In this document: one piece after another, positions 33,901 through 43,064 of the stretch
Layout: every line of letters starts with the position of its first letter
How positions within the stretch are numbered: the stretch's first letter is position 1
Source: Candidatus Obscuribacterales bacterium
GTDB lineage: Bacteria > Cyanobacteriota > Vampirovibrionia > Obscuribacterales > Obscuribacteraceae
Reading direction: 5' to 3'
DNA length: 64,000 bases
NCBI GenBank assembly: GCA_021732025.1
Contig: JAKFVU010000036.1
Location: forward strand, 1-64,000
Made by a program: the position numbers and the translations under genes
The notes under the pieces: model-generated
Told to the model about the DNA's origin: nothing
Database searches by the model: none
The model's input: only the letters and a program-made list of their open reading frames with translations

Positions 33901-36900
33901 CGCTCGCTAACGATTTCAAATAGGCTCTCGGCTAATGCGGCTGGATCGATCAGGCCTGACTCAGCTGCTGGTTCATTTGCTGATTCAGTCGCTAATTGAC
34001 TGACCTGGCTGCCATCAACGATGTCGGTGCTTGCTATCAGCCCGTGGCCATTGCTGCCGTTGCTGCCATTATAGCCAGCCCCGTTGTAACCATTTCCATT
34101 ACTATTGCTGCCAGTGCCATTGGTGCCGTTAGAACCAGCACCGTTGTAGCCAGTGCCGCTGCTGCCGTTAGCGCCAGCATCGTAAGTAACAACTGGATGG
34201 GCTAGTGTTGGCATTTCCAACATTGGGCTTTGGGGAGCCATGGCATTTGCCACTGGCATTTGCTGCTGTGGTAAAGCTTGGGTTTGTTGCAATTGACCAG
34301 GGCCACGGCCATTCGCTTGCAGATAAGCCAGCATGACATTCTGTTGTGTCTCGAGGAAGCGATTAGTCATTTCCAGCATGCTTTGCTGAAACTCGAGCAT
34401 TACTTTGTCTACATTTTGATCGGGGCGACCGACTGGCTGAGTCCCGTTCTTTCTGTTGTTTGTGTCCATTGCTAGCTGTCCGTTTGTTTGTCTGGCTTTC
34501 ACATCTAATTGATGTTGGGGGTTGCTGGCTGCCACCGCTTTGGTGGCTGGTAACGGCTGGGCCGTTGGTGGTGCCTTACTACCAAGTATTGGCAGCGGGG
34601 CGCTTAAAACTTGTTTTGGTGCATTGTTCGCTACAGCCTTTGTTGCATTGGCTGCGTTTTGTGTTTTTACCGATGCCATCGCTTTAGCATTAGTACTGAG
34701 GCTAGAGCCACCTTCTTTGATGCGGTCGATACTGACGCTGTTAACTGTGTACAAAAGCTGTTTGCCCATATTGAAATGCGGACGAATTTTGCTCTTATTG
34801 CTATACAAACGGTTCCAGAACAATTTGCTTAGATCAATTTCGGCGCCGCAGACAGCTAAGCGACCAATAGTAGAAAGGAAGTGTTCCAAGCTATTTTTGC
34901 CGCTACGATCGCAGTTGACTGCAACGAAGTCACGTCCATTCAATGAGGCCTCGGTTAGGCCAGTTAATACTGCACCCGGTCCAACTTCTACAAACAAGCG
35001 CGCACCAGCATCATGCATGGCTTTCAGTTGATCGACGAAGAGTACTGGTTTGAGAGCGTGTTCGCTGAGCTGATTGACAATTTCGGCCGCTTCAGCTGCA
35101 TAAGGCAATGTGGTGCTATTAGAAAACACCGGAATTTTTGGACTATGACATTGCACTGATTGCAATACTTCAGCTAACTGTTTGTCTGCCCCTGTCATCA
35201 GGGGGCTGTGGAATGCTGCAGAAACAGCAATACGCTTACCGGCAATCTGCTTCGCTTTGAATACTGTGAGAGCTGCTTCTATTGCTTCTACAGATCCCGA
35301 AATTATTGATTGAGTTGGTGTGTTGATGTTGGCCAGATAAACGCCTGGCATCAGCTTCACGGCGGCCTTTACTACTTCTGGATCGGCAGAAACGGCAGCC
35401 ATGGCACCAGGATTTTCTGCAGCACATTGGCCAAGAATGCGGCCGCGCTCAATTGATAGTTTAAGTAGGTCTTGATCGTTGAAGACACCGCCAGCATGCA
35501 AGGCGACATACTCACCATAGCTGTGACCGGCCACCATATCTGCTTTCAGACCAAAACTATTGAGTAGCTTGAGCATGGCTAAATCGCAGACACCAAGAGC
35601 CGGTTGGGCTACATCAGTGCTGGTTAGCTGGCTTTGTTGCTCGTCTTTTTTAGCTTGAGATAATGTGGCGGCAGGGAAAATGAACTGTGATAGTGCATTC
35701 TTGCCAGCGAACTTATCGAAACCTGGCTTATCAGTATTCTTAGCAATATAGCGGTCAGCGGCTTCAACAGTCTCTAAAATTTCAGGGAAGTAAATCGACA
35801 GCTCTTTGAGCATGTTCACTTTTTGCGAACCCTGGCCCGGGAAGAGGAAGGCGACTTTGTTACTTGATGAATTAGTTGGTGAATTACTTGATGACACCGC
35901 TTTGAAGTGAACACCAGTGGGCAAACTAAACTCGACAGTTTTGCCTGCACTTATATTTGTATTTTGATCCGCTAGCTTCGCTCTCACTTGGGCAATTTTT
36001 TGCTCAAGGTCATCTACAGATGAAGCAACTATTGCCAGACTGGCTGAATCACTAAGTTGGCTATTGGCAGCTTTATTGCTGCGTCTTAGGTTTGCCTTCT
36101 GATTGAGGTTGCTTGCTAGTTCAAATAGCCTACGGCGCTTTTGGCTCGTGTCGGTACTTTCAATGGCATAGTCTAAGCGCATTTTCTTGACTACAGCTTC
36201 AGTTTGTCCAACAGCTTTGAGCAACTCTTCGCTGGTATTAGCTTTCCATACAAATAATTCTGCTGGCCATGCTTCAAGTGCCGGTGCGGCTTCAGCTGTG
36301 CACGGTGGAACATACTCTTCTAATACAGCATGGAAGTTTGTGCCACCAAAGCCAAAGGCACTGACGCCGCCGCGACGTGGTGTCTGCCCTTGAGTGTTGA
36401 CCCAAGGTCTGCTCTCAGTATTGACGTAGAACGGACCTTCAGAGAACTTGCAGGCCGGGCTTGGTTCAGAAACATTGATAGTCGGTGGAAGCACTTTATG
36501 GTGCAGAGCTTTGGCAATTTTTATAATAGACGCCAGTCCGGCTGCGGCTTTGCTGTGTCCGATGTTAGTCTTGACTGAGCCAATAGCGCAGCTCTCTAAC
36601 TCGGCTCCTGAGCCCTTGAAGACATTTGTTAGTGCTTCTACTTCGGCCCGATCGCCAGCGACGGTGCCGGTTCCATGTGCTTCTACTAGTTGCACCGTGG
36701 CTGGTGAAATGCCAGCATCAGCGTAAGCTCTATGCAAAGCGAGCATCTGTCCAGCTGGGCGCGGGGCGGTGAGGCTGAGGTCGCGACCATCGCTTGATCC
36801 AGCGATGCCTTTAATTACCGCGTAAATGCGGTCACCATCGCGCTCAGCGTCACTGAGGCGTTTGAGCACGAGAATAGCGATGCCTTCGCTGATGGCAATA

Positions 36901-39779
36901 CCATCGGCCGAAGCATCAAAAGTTTTGCAGCGACCACTCGGTGAAAGAGCGTGAGTTTTGCTGAAGCTCAGGTAGTCTCCAGGCTGATTGTGCGTATCTG
37001 TGGCACCCAATAAGACAACGTCGCTGGCTCGCGAACGCAGATCGCTTACACCTACATATAAAGCAGCCAGCGAACTAGCGCAGGCGGCATCTATGGAGAA
37101 GTTGATGCCTTTTAGATCAAAGCGATTGGCCACGCGACCCGCTGCGACGTTACCGAGGTAACCAGCAAATGAATCTTCTGTCCACTCGGGCAAGACAGCC
37201 TTGATTTGGTCTGTGGTTTCTTCGTCTAGGCCGTCTAATTTCCAGCCTAACATTGAGCGCAATGAATAAAGCGCTGTAATTGGCCCGTGGCCAGCATTGG
37301 CAAGAATTACAGAAGTCTTGTCGCGCGGGAATTTGCGCTCGTTGTAGCCAGCATCGAGCAAGGCGCTGCGAGCAGCTTCAAGAATGAGCACTTGCATAGG
37401 GTCAATCGATTCTAAGCTACTTGGTGGAATGCCATAAGGAGCTGGATCGAAGACGACATCGCTTAAGAAGCCGCCCCACTTGGAGATAATTTTGTCGCGT
37501 GCCAGTGGATTAGCATCGAAATAGTTTTGCCAATCGAAGTGAGATTTTGGAATTTCAGTAATCGAATCGACTTTATTGAGGATATTGGTCCAGTAAGTTT
37601 CGATATCGTTGCTTTGCGGGAATTGGCATGACATGCCGACAATAGCAATGGCTTCTTGCTGGTGATCAACCTTGCCTGACTCTGAGGCATCAAGAATTTG
37701 TCTTTCGATTTGCTGCTGAGCACGCCTGGCCAGCAGATTATTTCCATCGGCTGAAATATTGTGGTGCAATTGCTCAATCGACATTACTTTGTCGTGCATT
37801 GCAGCCACCTGGCCAATCATGTACATACCTTCTTGCCATTGCTGTTCATCAGGAATGGTGGCAAGTTGATTGGAATTGCCGCGGCTTAGCCCTTTGCTGG
37901 CGATGCGTAGACGACCCAGGTTCATCAGTTCTAATTCTTCACGAATTTCATCGCGACTTTTGTTCTGACCCTGTAGTTCAACGCGACGGTTGTCGAAAAT
38001 TTCTTTGTAAGGTGATTCTATACAGCGAATCGAGTGGCCTGGGCCAGTTTCGAGCAATACAGTTTGATCGCACTCGAGAGCTGCTTGCTGGAATTTCTTG
38101 ACGATGGCACCAGTATTCACAGCTTCTTCGGTGAATAGGTAAGCGGTGCCGACTAAAAATCCGACTTTGATACCACGAGCGCTTAATGGTGCAGTTAGAG
38201 TTGCCACCATTGCCGCCGAAAGATCATCGTGAATGCCACCGGCAAACAATACATGGAAGGTTGAGGCATTGTCGCGAGGTCCGATAGAATCAAGCATTAC
38301 CTCAATCATTGACTGCCAGAGTACAAAGCTTGAGCGCGGACCTACGTGGCCACCGCATTCTTTTCCTTCAAATATAAATCGTCTCGAACCCATTTCGATG
38401 AACGACTTGAGCAGAAGTGGTGAAGGAACGTGCAAGTAAGTTTTAGTGCCAGCATCTTCCATGGCTTTGGCTTGATCTGGCCGACCACCGGCAATGAGAG
38501 CAAAAGGCGGTTTGAACTTGTCGACCACGGCCATCTGTTCTTGGCGTAGAGCCGGTGGTACAAATCCAAGAAGACCTACTCCCCATGGCATTGCGCCGAG
38601 CTTGTCTCGTGTTTCTTGGAGTAGTTGTTCGATGTCGGCTGCTCGCATTAGCGAAAGGGCTAAGAACGGCAAGCCGCCTGCTTTAGCAACTTCATAGGCA
38701 AAATCACTATTGTCGCTTACTCGCGTCATTGCTCCCTGAATGATGGGATAGCGAGTGCCGTGCGACTTAGCTAAATCGGAATTTTCAGCGAGAGCGGAGG
38801 CCTTGCTGGCAATTGCTACCTGCTGGTCAATCTGCTGTCTGATGGCGTCAATTGCTCCGGCCACGGTGCCACCGACACGAGCGAAGTGCCCAGCAAAGCA
38901 AGCATCTTGACCGACCAGCCAAAGCTGATCGTCTTCGTTATTGGCAGCAGAGGTCGGCTGGAACTGTACATTGGCTTGCAGAGCGTGCACTAGAGCGTAA
39001 CTATTTTGGCTAGCCAATGCTGCTTGTAGCTGCGCTAGGCGAGCTGAGCCATTTTCGGCATATAACCTGAACAAACCATCAGGTCCATTGAGCACGGTGG
39101 TTTCGCTGCCGTCAAATTTTTCTAGGCGCTGTCTGGCTTGTGCTGAAATCAGTGAATCGCGGCACAGATATAGCTGCGAATCGAGCACGATGCCGCTGGC
39201 TCCGGCTGCGACAACAGCGGCGGCCGAATGAAGGCCGATTCCACCTTGAGCCCATACAGGTATAGAAAGTTCTCGTACAAATTGCTGTACCAATACAAAA
39301 GTCGTGCCGTCGCCGATGCGCCCAGCTCCTTCGTGGCCCTTGGCAATTACTCCGTCGGCGCCACACTCTTGGGCGAGCAAAGCTTCTTTGACATCAATCG
39401 CTTCGACGACTACGACAAATCCAGCCTGTTTAGCTGAGGCGATGTCATTAGCTAGGGTAGCTTTCTCAAAGTGACCGGCTGAAGCTGTGAGAATTAGCAA
39501 AGCAGAGTCAGAGTGGCTAGCGGCCGATTTCTCTTGAGTACTCTCAAGTAGGTTCAAGCCCGCTGCTAATTGTCCTGAGCGGCAACGCAGGCCGATATGG
39601 CCATTGTTGGCATGTTTTGCTAGTTTGCCATAAGCGCCAGCCCAAGATTCGGGAGCTACATACTCGAGGTCTAAAACGCCGATGGCTCCGGCTCTTGCAG
39701 CAGCAATAGCGAGCGCAGGCTCTCGAAAAGCTTCGCGAGGAGCGGCGGGGGCAATAGCGATGATTGAAAGTGCCGGCAC
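30948..39779 (-). CDS. PUFA/secondary-lipid synthase-like protein: tandem NMO/ER-KS-AT-ACP-KR-DH (2943 aa)
   Basis: Main megasynthase. Seen in order: two nitronate-monooxygenase-like TIM barrels (about 1-230 with VWAQGGIG, and 340-600 with YPIIQGAMTRV and GKECGGHVG), the type that serves as PfaD enoyl reductase in PUFA clusters; KS from 710, Cys in DAACASS near 898, EAHGTGT, KTNIGH; AT from about 1310, Ser in GHSYGE near 1421; Gln- then Gly/Asn-rich linker (about 1790-1915); one ACP with Ser in DLGIDSIKR near 1980; KR with TGGARGIT near 2313 and the Tyr in YVSANEA; DH with LQDHKFDG near 2670. All catalytic residues I looked for are present. Starts GTG 39779. With the next gene it has every step for an unsaturated or reduced long acyl chain; PPTase is supplied by the partner. 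Confidence 0.92.
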   Translation of the reverse strand: MPALSIIAIAPAAPREAFREPALAIAAARAGAIGVLDLEYVAPESWAGAYGKLAKHANNGHIGLRCRSGQLAAGLNLLESTQEKSAASHSDSALLILTASAGHFEKATLANDIASAKQAGFVVVVEAIDVKEALLAQECGADGVIAKGHEGAGRIGDGTTFVLVQQFVRELSIPVWAQGGIGLHSAAAVVAAGASGIVLDSQLYLCRDSLISAQARQRLEKFDGSETTVLNGPDGLFRLYAENGSARLAQLQAALASQNSYALVHALQANVQFQPTSAANNEDDQLWLVGQDACFAGHFARVGGTVAGAIDAIRQQIDQQVAIASKASALAENSDLAKSHGTRYPIIQGAMTRVSDNSDFAYEVAKAGGLPFLALSLMRAADIEQLLQETRDKLGAMPWGVGLLGFVPPALRQEQMAVVDKFKPPFALIAGGRPDQAKAMEDAGTKTYLHVPSPLLLKSFIEMGSRRFIFEGKECGGHVGPRSSFVLWQSMIEVMLDSIGPRDNASTFHVLFAGGIHDDLSAAMVATLTAPLSARGIKVGFLVGTAYLFTEEAVNTGAIVKKFQQAALECDQTVLLETGPGHSIRCIESPYKEIFDNRRVELQGQNKSRDEIREELELMNLGRLRIASKGLSRGNSNQLATIPDEQQWQEGMYMIGQVAAMHDKVMSIEQLHHNISADGNNLLARRAQQQIERQILDASESGKVDHQQEAIAIVGMSCQFPQSNDIETYWTNILNKVDSITEIPKSHFDWQNYFDANPLARDKIISKWGGFLSDVVFDPAPYGIPPSSLESIDPMQVLILEAARSALLDAGYNERKFPRDKTSVILANAGHGPITALYSLRSMLGWKLDGLDEETTDQIKAVLPEWTEDSFAGYLGNVAAGRVANRFDLKGINFSIDAACASSLAALYVGVSDLRSRASDVVLLGATDTHNQPGDYLSFSKTHALSPSGRCKTFDASADGIAISEGIAILVLKRLSDAERDGDRIYAVIKGIAGSSDGRDLSLTAPRPAGQMLALHRAYADAGISPATVQLVEAHGTGTVAGDRAEVEALTNVFKGSGAELESCAIGSVKTNIGHSKAAAGLASIIKIAKALHHKVLPPTINVSEPSPACKFSEGPFYVNTESRPWVNTQGQTPRRGGVSAFGFGGTNFHAVLEEYVPPCTAEAAPALEAWPAELFVWKANTSEELLKAVGQTEAVVKKMRLDYAIESTDTSQKRRRLFELASNLNQKANLRRSNKAANSQLSDSASLAIVASSVDDLEQKIAQVRAKLADQNTNISAGKTVEFSLPTGVHFKAVSSSNSPTNSSSNKVAFLFPGQGSQKVNMLKELSIYFPEILETVEAADRYIAKNTDKPGFDKFAGKNALSQFIFPAATLSQAKKDEQQSQLTSTDVAQPALGVCDLAMLKLLNSFGLKADMVAGHSYGEYVALHAGGVFNDQDLLKLSIERGRILGQCAAENPGAMAAVSADPEVVKAAVKLMPGVYLANINTPTQSIISGSVEAIEAALTVFKAKQIAGKRIAVSAAFHSPLMTGADKQLAEVLQSVQCHSPKIPVFSNSTTLPYAAEAAEIVNQLSEHALKPVLFVDQLKAMHDAGARLFVEVGPGAVLTGLTEASLNGRDFVAVNCDRSGKNSLEHFLSTIGRLAVCGAEIDLSKLFWNRLYSNKSKIRPHFNMGKQLLYTVNSVSIDRIKEGGSSLSTNAKAMASVKTQNAANATKAVANNAPKQVLSAPLPILGSKAPPTAQPLPATKAVAASNPQHQLDVKARQTNGQLAMDTNNRKNGTQPVGRPDQNVDKVMLEFQQSMLEMTNRFLETQQNVMLAYLQANGRGPGQLQQTQALPQQQMPVANAMAPQSPMLEMPTLAHPVVTYDAGANGSSGTGYNGAGSNGTNGTGSNSNGNGYNGAGYNGSNGSNGHGLIASTDIVDGSQVSQLATESANEPAAESGLIDPAALAESLFEIVSERTGYPRSMLDPTLDLEADLGIDSIKRVEILNNFRKLLPESTQTKLESGIEKLAGTKTLQGIIDWINTLNDIDDSEGAESIQTAAITDTAAALGNSTKIGNIEKVARGLVVPVELPAAKATTKALAPVTLIIADQQEPAKQIAGLLDGLDKSLGAKNNILINRKSLIDEQAVKQVINQIRDNFGPIGAVVNICNVSANQVSPSTQSQLSQLSSTFLLAKAVESDLKGHAAAGRHASFVNVTYLGGNFTGGAQGQTQANLNLHQLAYQGGVVGLTKTIAKEMPDVHVKVVDLNLDTTAEDAAKSILSELFADDDIVEVGFILGKRFGLVVKETPYNSLPASEKPALNSSSVVLVTGGARGITAKITLDLAKKYKPTFVVVGRLARPKDTESANTAGLHSAKEIKAALIDEKQALGQAVNIREIEQNYQQLLREREVRASLEALKLAGATAKYYSVDIADAAAFGELIDSIYETSNIDGVIHGAGIIEDALIKDKSLESFERVYDTKIKGAITLSEKVRLDTLQFMYFFSSVVGRTGNSGQADYVSANEALNKLALNLKTRTTARVASLMWGPWQAGMAPPELEEVFASHGWSMIQPEDGSLCFLEELNKACPEQVEVMLVGKLASKVGPSSSTQTTAANKASNGQGAATQTAAPIAPIVRAQLAAKNLPLTLVPPTRPLVPMGVFLNSAEVGPNNSSFLLKIDTKKHVYLQDHKFDGIPVLPMACALELMLEAARAVYPDRHLVQVSDLDIPSGIVFHSSEKDFVIEVGIDADNENTVAVQLLSANPRKAHFRCKAKFAQQASLCPEVWNTELAAPIQSKFNLRDLPASTSELPQPKDLYGTWLFHGPAFQGLASIICLANNDIAGEITGSAPIDFVTTADSSAWNVDPLLVDSAMQLAGVWARHHQDVTVLPNGFRNMYLFRPIGLGTVKARVYLGTSSATDLLCDLAIYNENGELAIVVEGLGGIASKTFNRFASSPPVQELAR
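34041..34170 (-). repeat. Gly/Asn/Ser-rich repeat encoding linker before the ACP
   Basis: Imperfect tandem units encoding GYNGAG, SNGTNGTG, NGNGYNGAG, YNGSNGSNG. They make a long flexible linker before the single ACP, which may let it reach sites on both synthases. Confidence 0.75.
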
Positions 39780-39975
39780 AGTTAGTTTGTTCTCATAGAG
39801 CCAGAACTTTTGTTTCGCATACTTGTAAGAGTTTACGCGTAATGCCAGTCAAGCATGCGCTCTCGCTGGGAAATATTGTCTTTGATATCAAAAGTATATG
39901 ACCTCCGGCCTGATTTTCCACTTGAAAGGTTTTAAATATCTGTACGTTGCGCCAGTGTTGCGCTTCGGCGCTACA

Positions 39976-41256
39976 TTAAGATGAGATTATTGAAGTTTCG
40001 GTAGGGCTTACCAGCTCGTAGGTGACCCCGCGCCATTGAATTCTGTTAGTTAAGACAGAGTAGAGGGTCATCCACGGTAAAACAAGATGGGCTAAGGGAA
40101 TTGCCGCACAAGAAGTTAGGAACGACTCTTCAATATATTGTTGGTTGTCAGTCAGAACCCGCTTCCATAAGGTTCTTGCTTTAACGAGGAAGAATAATTC
40201 TAGAGGGAAGATTGTCAGACCGGCAACCAGGGCCATTGCCATCGATTGGTCTGCCCAGACGATGTAGCCAATAGTCGCACTGAGCATAGCTATGAGCCAC
40301 AGGGCCATAACTGCCGCTCGGGCTATTGCTCTAATCCAGAGCCCTGGGTAATAGACTTTCGTGAGAATCAGTTGGCGATTGGTCCATTCAAGTATTTCGC
40401 CAATTGAGGCATCGCCGTCGCTGGCTACGAGACATTGGGGCACAAAGTGTACCGATTGACCGATGGCTTTGACGGCTGTAGTTAATGAAAGATCATCATC
40501 GGCAGCCCTGTCCCAGGCTTCTGCCACTTTGGCCTCTTCAAATACAGAACGTTTTGTCGCCATAGCTCCGCCCCAAGCGAAGGCGTAGGCGGGATGAGCC
40601 AGCTCCCAGGCGGAAATGCGATTCCAAAGTGAGCGGAGCTGAGAAGGCCAATTGGAAATTGAGGCGATGTAAAAGCGATAACCAGTTGTCACTCCCACTC
40701 CGTCCTCCTGCAAAGGTTCGACAAGACGGCGCAGGAAGTCTCCCCTGGCGATCACGTCTGAATCGACAAAGACCAAGACCTGGCTCTGAGGTGAAAGTTC
40801 CGTAAGTGCTTTTAGTTGATTATTAATTTTCTGCGCTCGGCTTTGATTAATGCCAGCAACAACTATTTTTGTGTCGATTTGTGCGCTGCGTGAAAGCTCT
40901 ACCAGGGCTGAATAGGCTGGGTCTTCAGTGCTAGCTACGGCGAAAATTACTTCAAAGTTTGGATAGTCTTGACTGAGCAGCTTCGCTACATTGTCGCTAA
41001 AGCCTGGGTCTAGGCCCTTACATGGCAAAATGACCGAGGCGAAAGGATGGTAAGGAGCACGCGGACGGTCCATTTCTTTACTGACGTATCGCATTAGGCG
41101 GTTGAACGCCACAGCCTGCACGGCGCAAGTCAGCACAGTTATGGTTAATAGAAAGGCAGTGACAAGCATTTGTATACTCGCATTACCAACAAAAGAGCTA
41201 GCCAATATATCTATTATTGGATTCTGCTTGATTGCTGGTCGAAAAATCGTCGACAA
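39976..41256 (-). CDS. membrane glycosyltransferase, family 2 (GT21/HpnI-like)
   Basis: 426 residues. An N-terminal membrane segment (LVTAFLLTITVLTCAVQAVAF), then a GT-A domain: SVILPCKGLDPG, FVDSDV as the DxD motif, AADDDLSL as the third Asp region and a WTNRQ motif in place of Q-x2-RW, then three to four C-terminal membrane helices. The layout matches ceramide glucosyltransferase-like enzymes and hopanoid HpnI, which glycosylate lipids on the cytoplasmic face from a UDP-sugar. Same strand as the megasynthase operon, 196 bases upstream of it, so it may share its transcript. Start uncertain: TTG 41256 or ATG 41169, neither with a strong ribosome site. Confidence 0.85.
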   Translation of the reverse strand: MSTIFRPAIKQNPIIDILASSFVGNASIQMLVTAFLLTITVLTCAVQAVAFNRLMRYVSKEMDRPRAPYHPFASVILPCKGLDPGFSDNVAKLLSQDYPNFEVIFAVASTEDPAYSALVELSRSAQIDTKIVVAGINQSRAQKINNQLKALTELSPQSQVLVFVDSDVIARGDFLRRLVEPLQEDGVGVTTGYRFYIASISNWPSQLRSLWNRISAWELAHPAYAFAWGGAMATKRSVFEEAKVAEAWDRAADDDLSLTTAVKAIGQSVHFVPQCLVASDGDASIGEILEWTNRQLILTKVYYPGLWIRAIARAAVMALWLIAMLSATIGYIVWADQSMAMALVAGLTIFPLELFFLVKARTLWKRVLTDNQQYIEESFLTSCAAIPLAHLVLPWMTLYSVLTNRIQWRGVTYELVSPTETSIISS

Positions 41257-41358
41257 GGTCCAGATAAGGTACAGAGTATAATGCCTAAGCTAATTTCCTG
41301 TTTCTTGTTTGCTCTTTAATGACTCATCTTGATGGTTCGGCCTGGAGGCATTCTCTTT

Positions 41359-43062
41359 ATGATTCGGCGCGCTATGTACCGAGCTTTCGCTTCGCTAGCC
41401 GAAGGAAAGATTCGTGCGCTCACTGCCGCCAGTGAGAAACCGCGCGAGGTGCAAGAAGCTAAGCTTTTTAAGCTTTTGCAAAAAAATGCAGACAGCCAAT
41501 TTGGCCGCGATCATAATTTCTCTTCAATAAAGTCTGTAGCAGACTATCAGCGTGCTGTGCCTATTCGCGACTATGAAGATTTTCGACCATATATAGAAAA
41601 AGCTACAGCTGGTCAAAAGAAAATTCTCACCATCGAAGATCCTTTGATGTTTGCCACAACAAGTGGAACCACGGCTCAGCCGAAGTACATTCCTATTACT
41701 CCAGGCTATATGGAAGAGTTTCGCTTAGCTTCAGTAGCTTCTGGCTATCATATCTATCGATCATTTCCCAATGTTGAGCAAGGAGTGGCCCTGTCGGTAG
41801 TTTCGCCAGCCGTTGAAGGGCATACTGAAGCCGGAATACCCTACGGTGCTATATCGGGTCAGCTCTTTCAAAAAGAGCCATATTGGGTAAAGAAGTACAT
41901 TTCTCCCATTCCTTACCAAGTTTTTTTGATTCGCGATTACGAGATTCGTTATTACACACTCTTACGACTAGCTCTTGTATTGCCTATCTCGTGCTTCTAT
42001 ACGCTCAATCCTAGTACGATTAGCTTACTCTTGAGGCGGCTTAAGCATTACGCACCGGCGCTAATTGAAGACGTGCGCAAGGGTACCATTTCGCCTCCCG
42101 GTGAACTGTCAGCTGTTGCCTACGGCGCCGTCTCCAAATTCTTGCGCGCTGATCCTAAAAGAGCTGACTTCCTCAATAATTTGCTTAACGAAGGCCAATT
42201 TGTCGCTCACAAAATTTGGCCATCACTAGAACTGGTTACTTGCTGGACTAAGGCTGCAGCGGCTTTTTACTTGGCTGATTTTCCTGAACAGTTTGGTAAT
42301 ATTCCCGTCTGTGATATTACCTATGGTGCCAGCGAAGGTCGCGGTACTGTCTTCATGGGGCCTGGCAAGCAAATGTTAGCCCTGCAATCGCACTTCTTCG
42401 AATTTGTACCTGAAGCCGAAATGGGTAGTGCCAACCCCACTATTTTGTTGGCCGATCAGCTTGAAGTGGGCCAACACTACTTCATCTTATTTAGTACTTC
42501 GGGTGGGCTTTACCGCTACAACATAAATGATGTTGTTGTGGTCACTGGTTTCTACAACCGCACGCCGATGTTAGAGTTTCAATATAAAGGTGGAAACATT
42601 TCTTCCTTCACTGGCGAAAAAATTACGGAACTACAGGTGACTGCCTCCGTCGTACGAGCGGCGAAGAGAGTAGGCCGCAATTTGAGATTTTTCACAGTGA
42701 TTCCACAATTTAGACCTGAACCACATTATGAAGTATGGATTGAGCCAGATTCTGGCCATGAATTCGATCCTGACCGCTCTGAGCAGCAGCTGGCTCAGTT
42801 GGCGCAAGCACTTGACGACGAGCTGTCCATCGAAAATGTTGAATACAAGACTAAGCGTGATTCTCTCCGGCTTGAGAAAGTTGAGGCTCGCTTGCTTACA
42901 GCTGGCTCCTACGAAAACTTCCGCAAGTATTTAACGAGTTTAGGCGTGGGCGATGCCCAAATCAAAGTTAGTCATCTCAACCCCAAGGCTGAAGCGCGTC
43001 AATATTTCGAATCGCGCTTGGTCACTATCGAAGGCGCCCAACAGGCGTTGAGTGGTCACTAA
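41359..43062 (+). CDS. GH3-family acyl-adenylating amido-synthetase
   Basis: 567 residues of the GH3 family (PF03321, ANL superfamily). These enzymes activate a carboxylate with ATP and join it to an amino acid or other amine; in plants they conjugate jasmonate and auxin. Seen: ATP motif FATTSGTTAQPKYIPIT near residue 100, ITYGASEG region, GLYRYNINDVV near 390 and the hinge stretch FTGEKITE. ATG 41359 has GGAGG ten bases upstream; TTG 41329 does not. The gene is divergent from the GT2 gene and two bases before the GT4 gene. In this setting the likely acyl donor is the megasynthase product; the amine is unknown. Confidence 0.85.
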   Translation: MIRRAMYRAFASLAEGKIRALTAASEKPREVQEAKLFKLLQKNADSQFGRDHNFSSIKSVADYQRAVPIRDYEDFRPYIEKATAGQKKILTIEDPLMFATTSGTTAQPKYIPITPGYMEEFRLASVASGYHIYRSFPNVEQGVALSVVSPAVEGHTEAGIPYGAISGQLFQKEPYWVKKYISPIPYQVFLIRDYEIRYYTLLRLALVLPISCFYTLNPSTISLLLRRLKHYAPALIEDVRKGTISPPGELSAVAYGAVSKFLRADPKRADFLNNLLNEGQFVAHKIWPSLELVTCWTKAAAAFYLADFPEQFGNIPVCDITYGASEGRGTVFMGPGKQMLALQSHFFEFVPEAEMGSANPTILLADQLEVGQHYFILFSTSGGLYRYNINDVVVVTGFYNRTPMLEFQYKGGNISSFTGEKITELQVTASVVRAAKRVGRNLRFFTVIPQFRPEPHYEVWIEPDSGHEFDPDRSEQQLAQLAQALDDELSIENVEYKTKRDSLRLEKVEARLLTAGSYENFRKYLTSLGVGDAQIKVSHLNPKAEARQYFESRLVTIEGAQQALSGH

Positions 43063-43064
43063 TC

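Noticed and set aside
25954-39779. Classical modular polyketide synthase
   Set aside because: PfaD-like reductase, a single set of domains, hotdog DH of the PUFA type and PPTase argue for an iterative PUFA/secondary-lipid type synthase.
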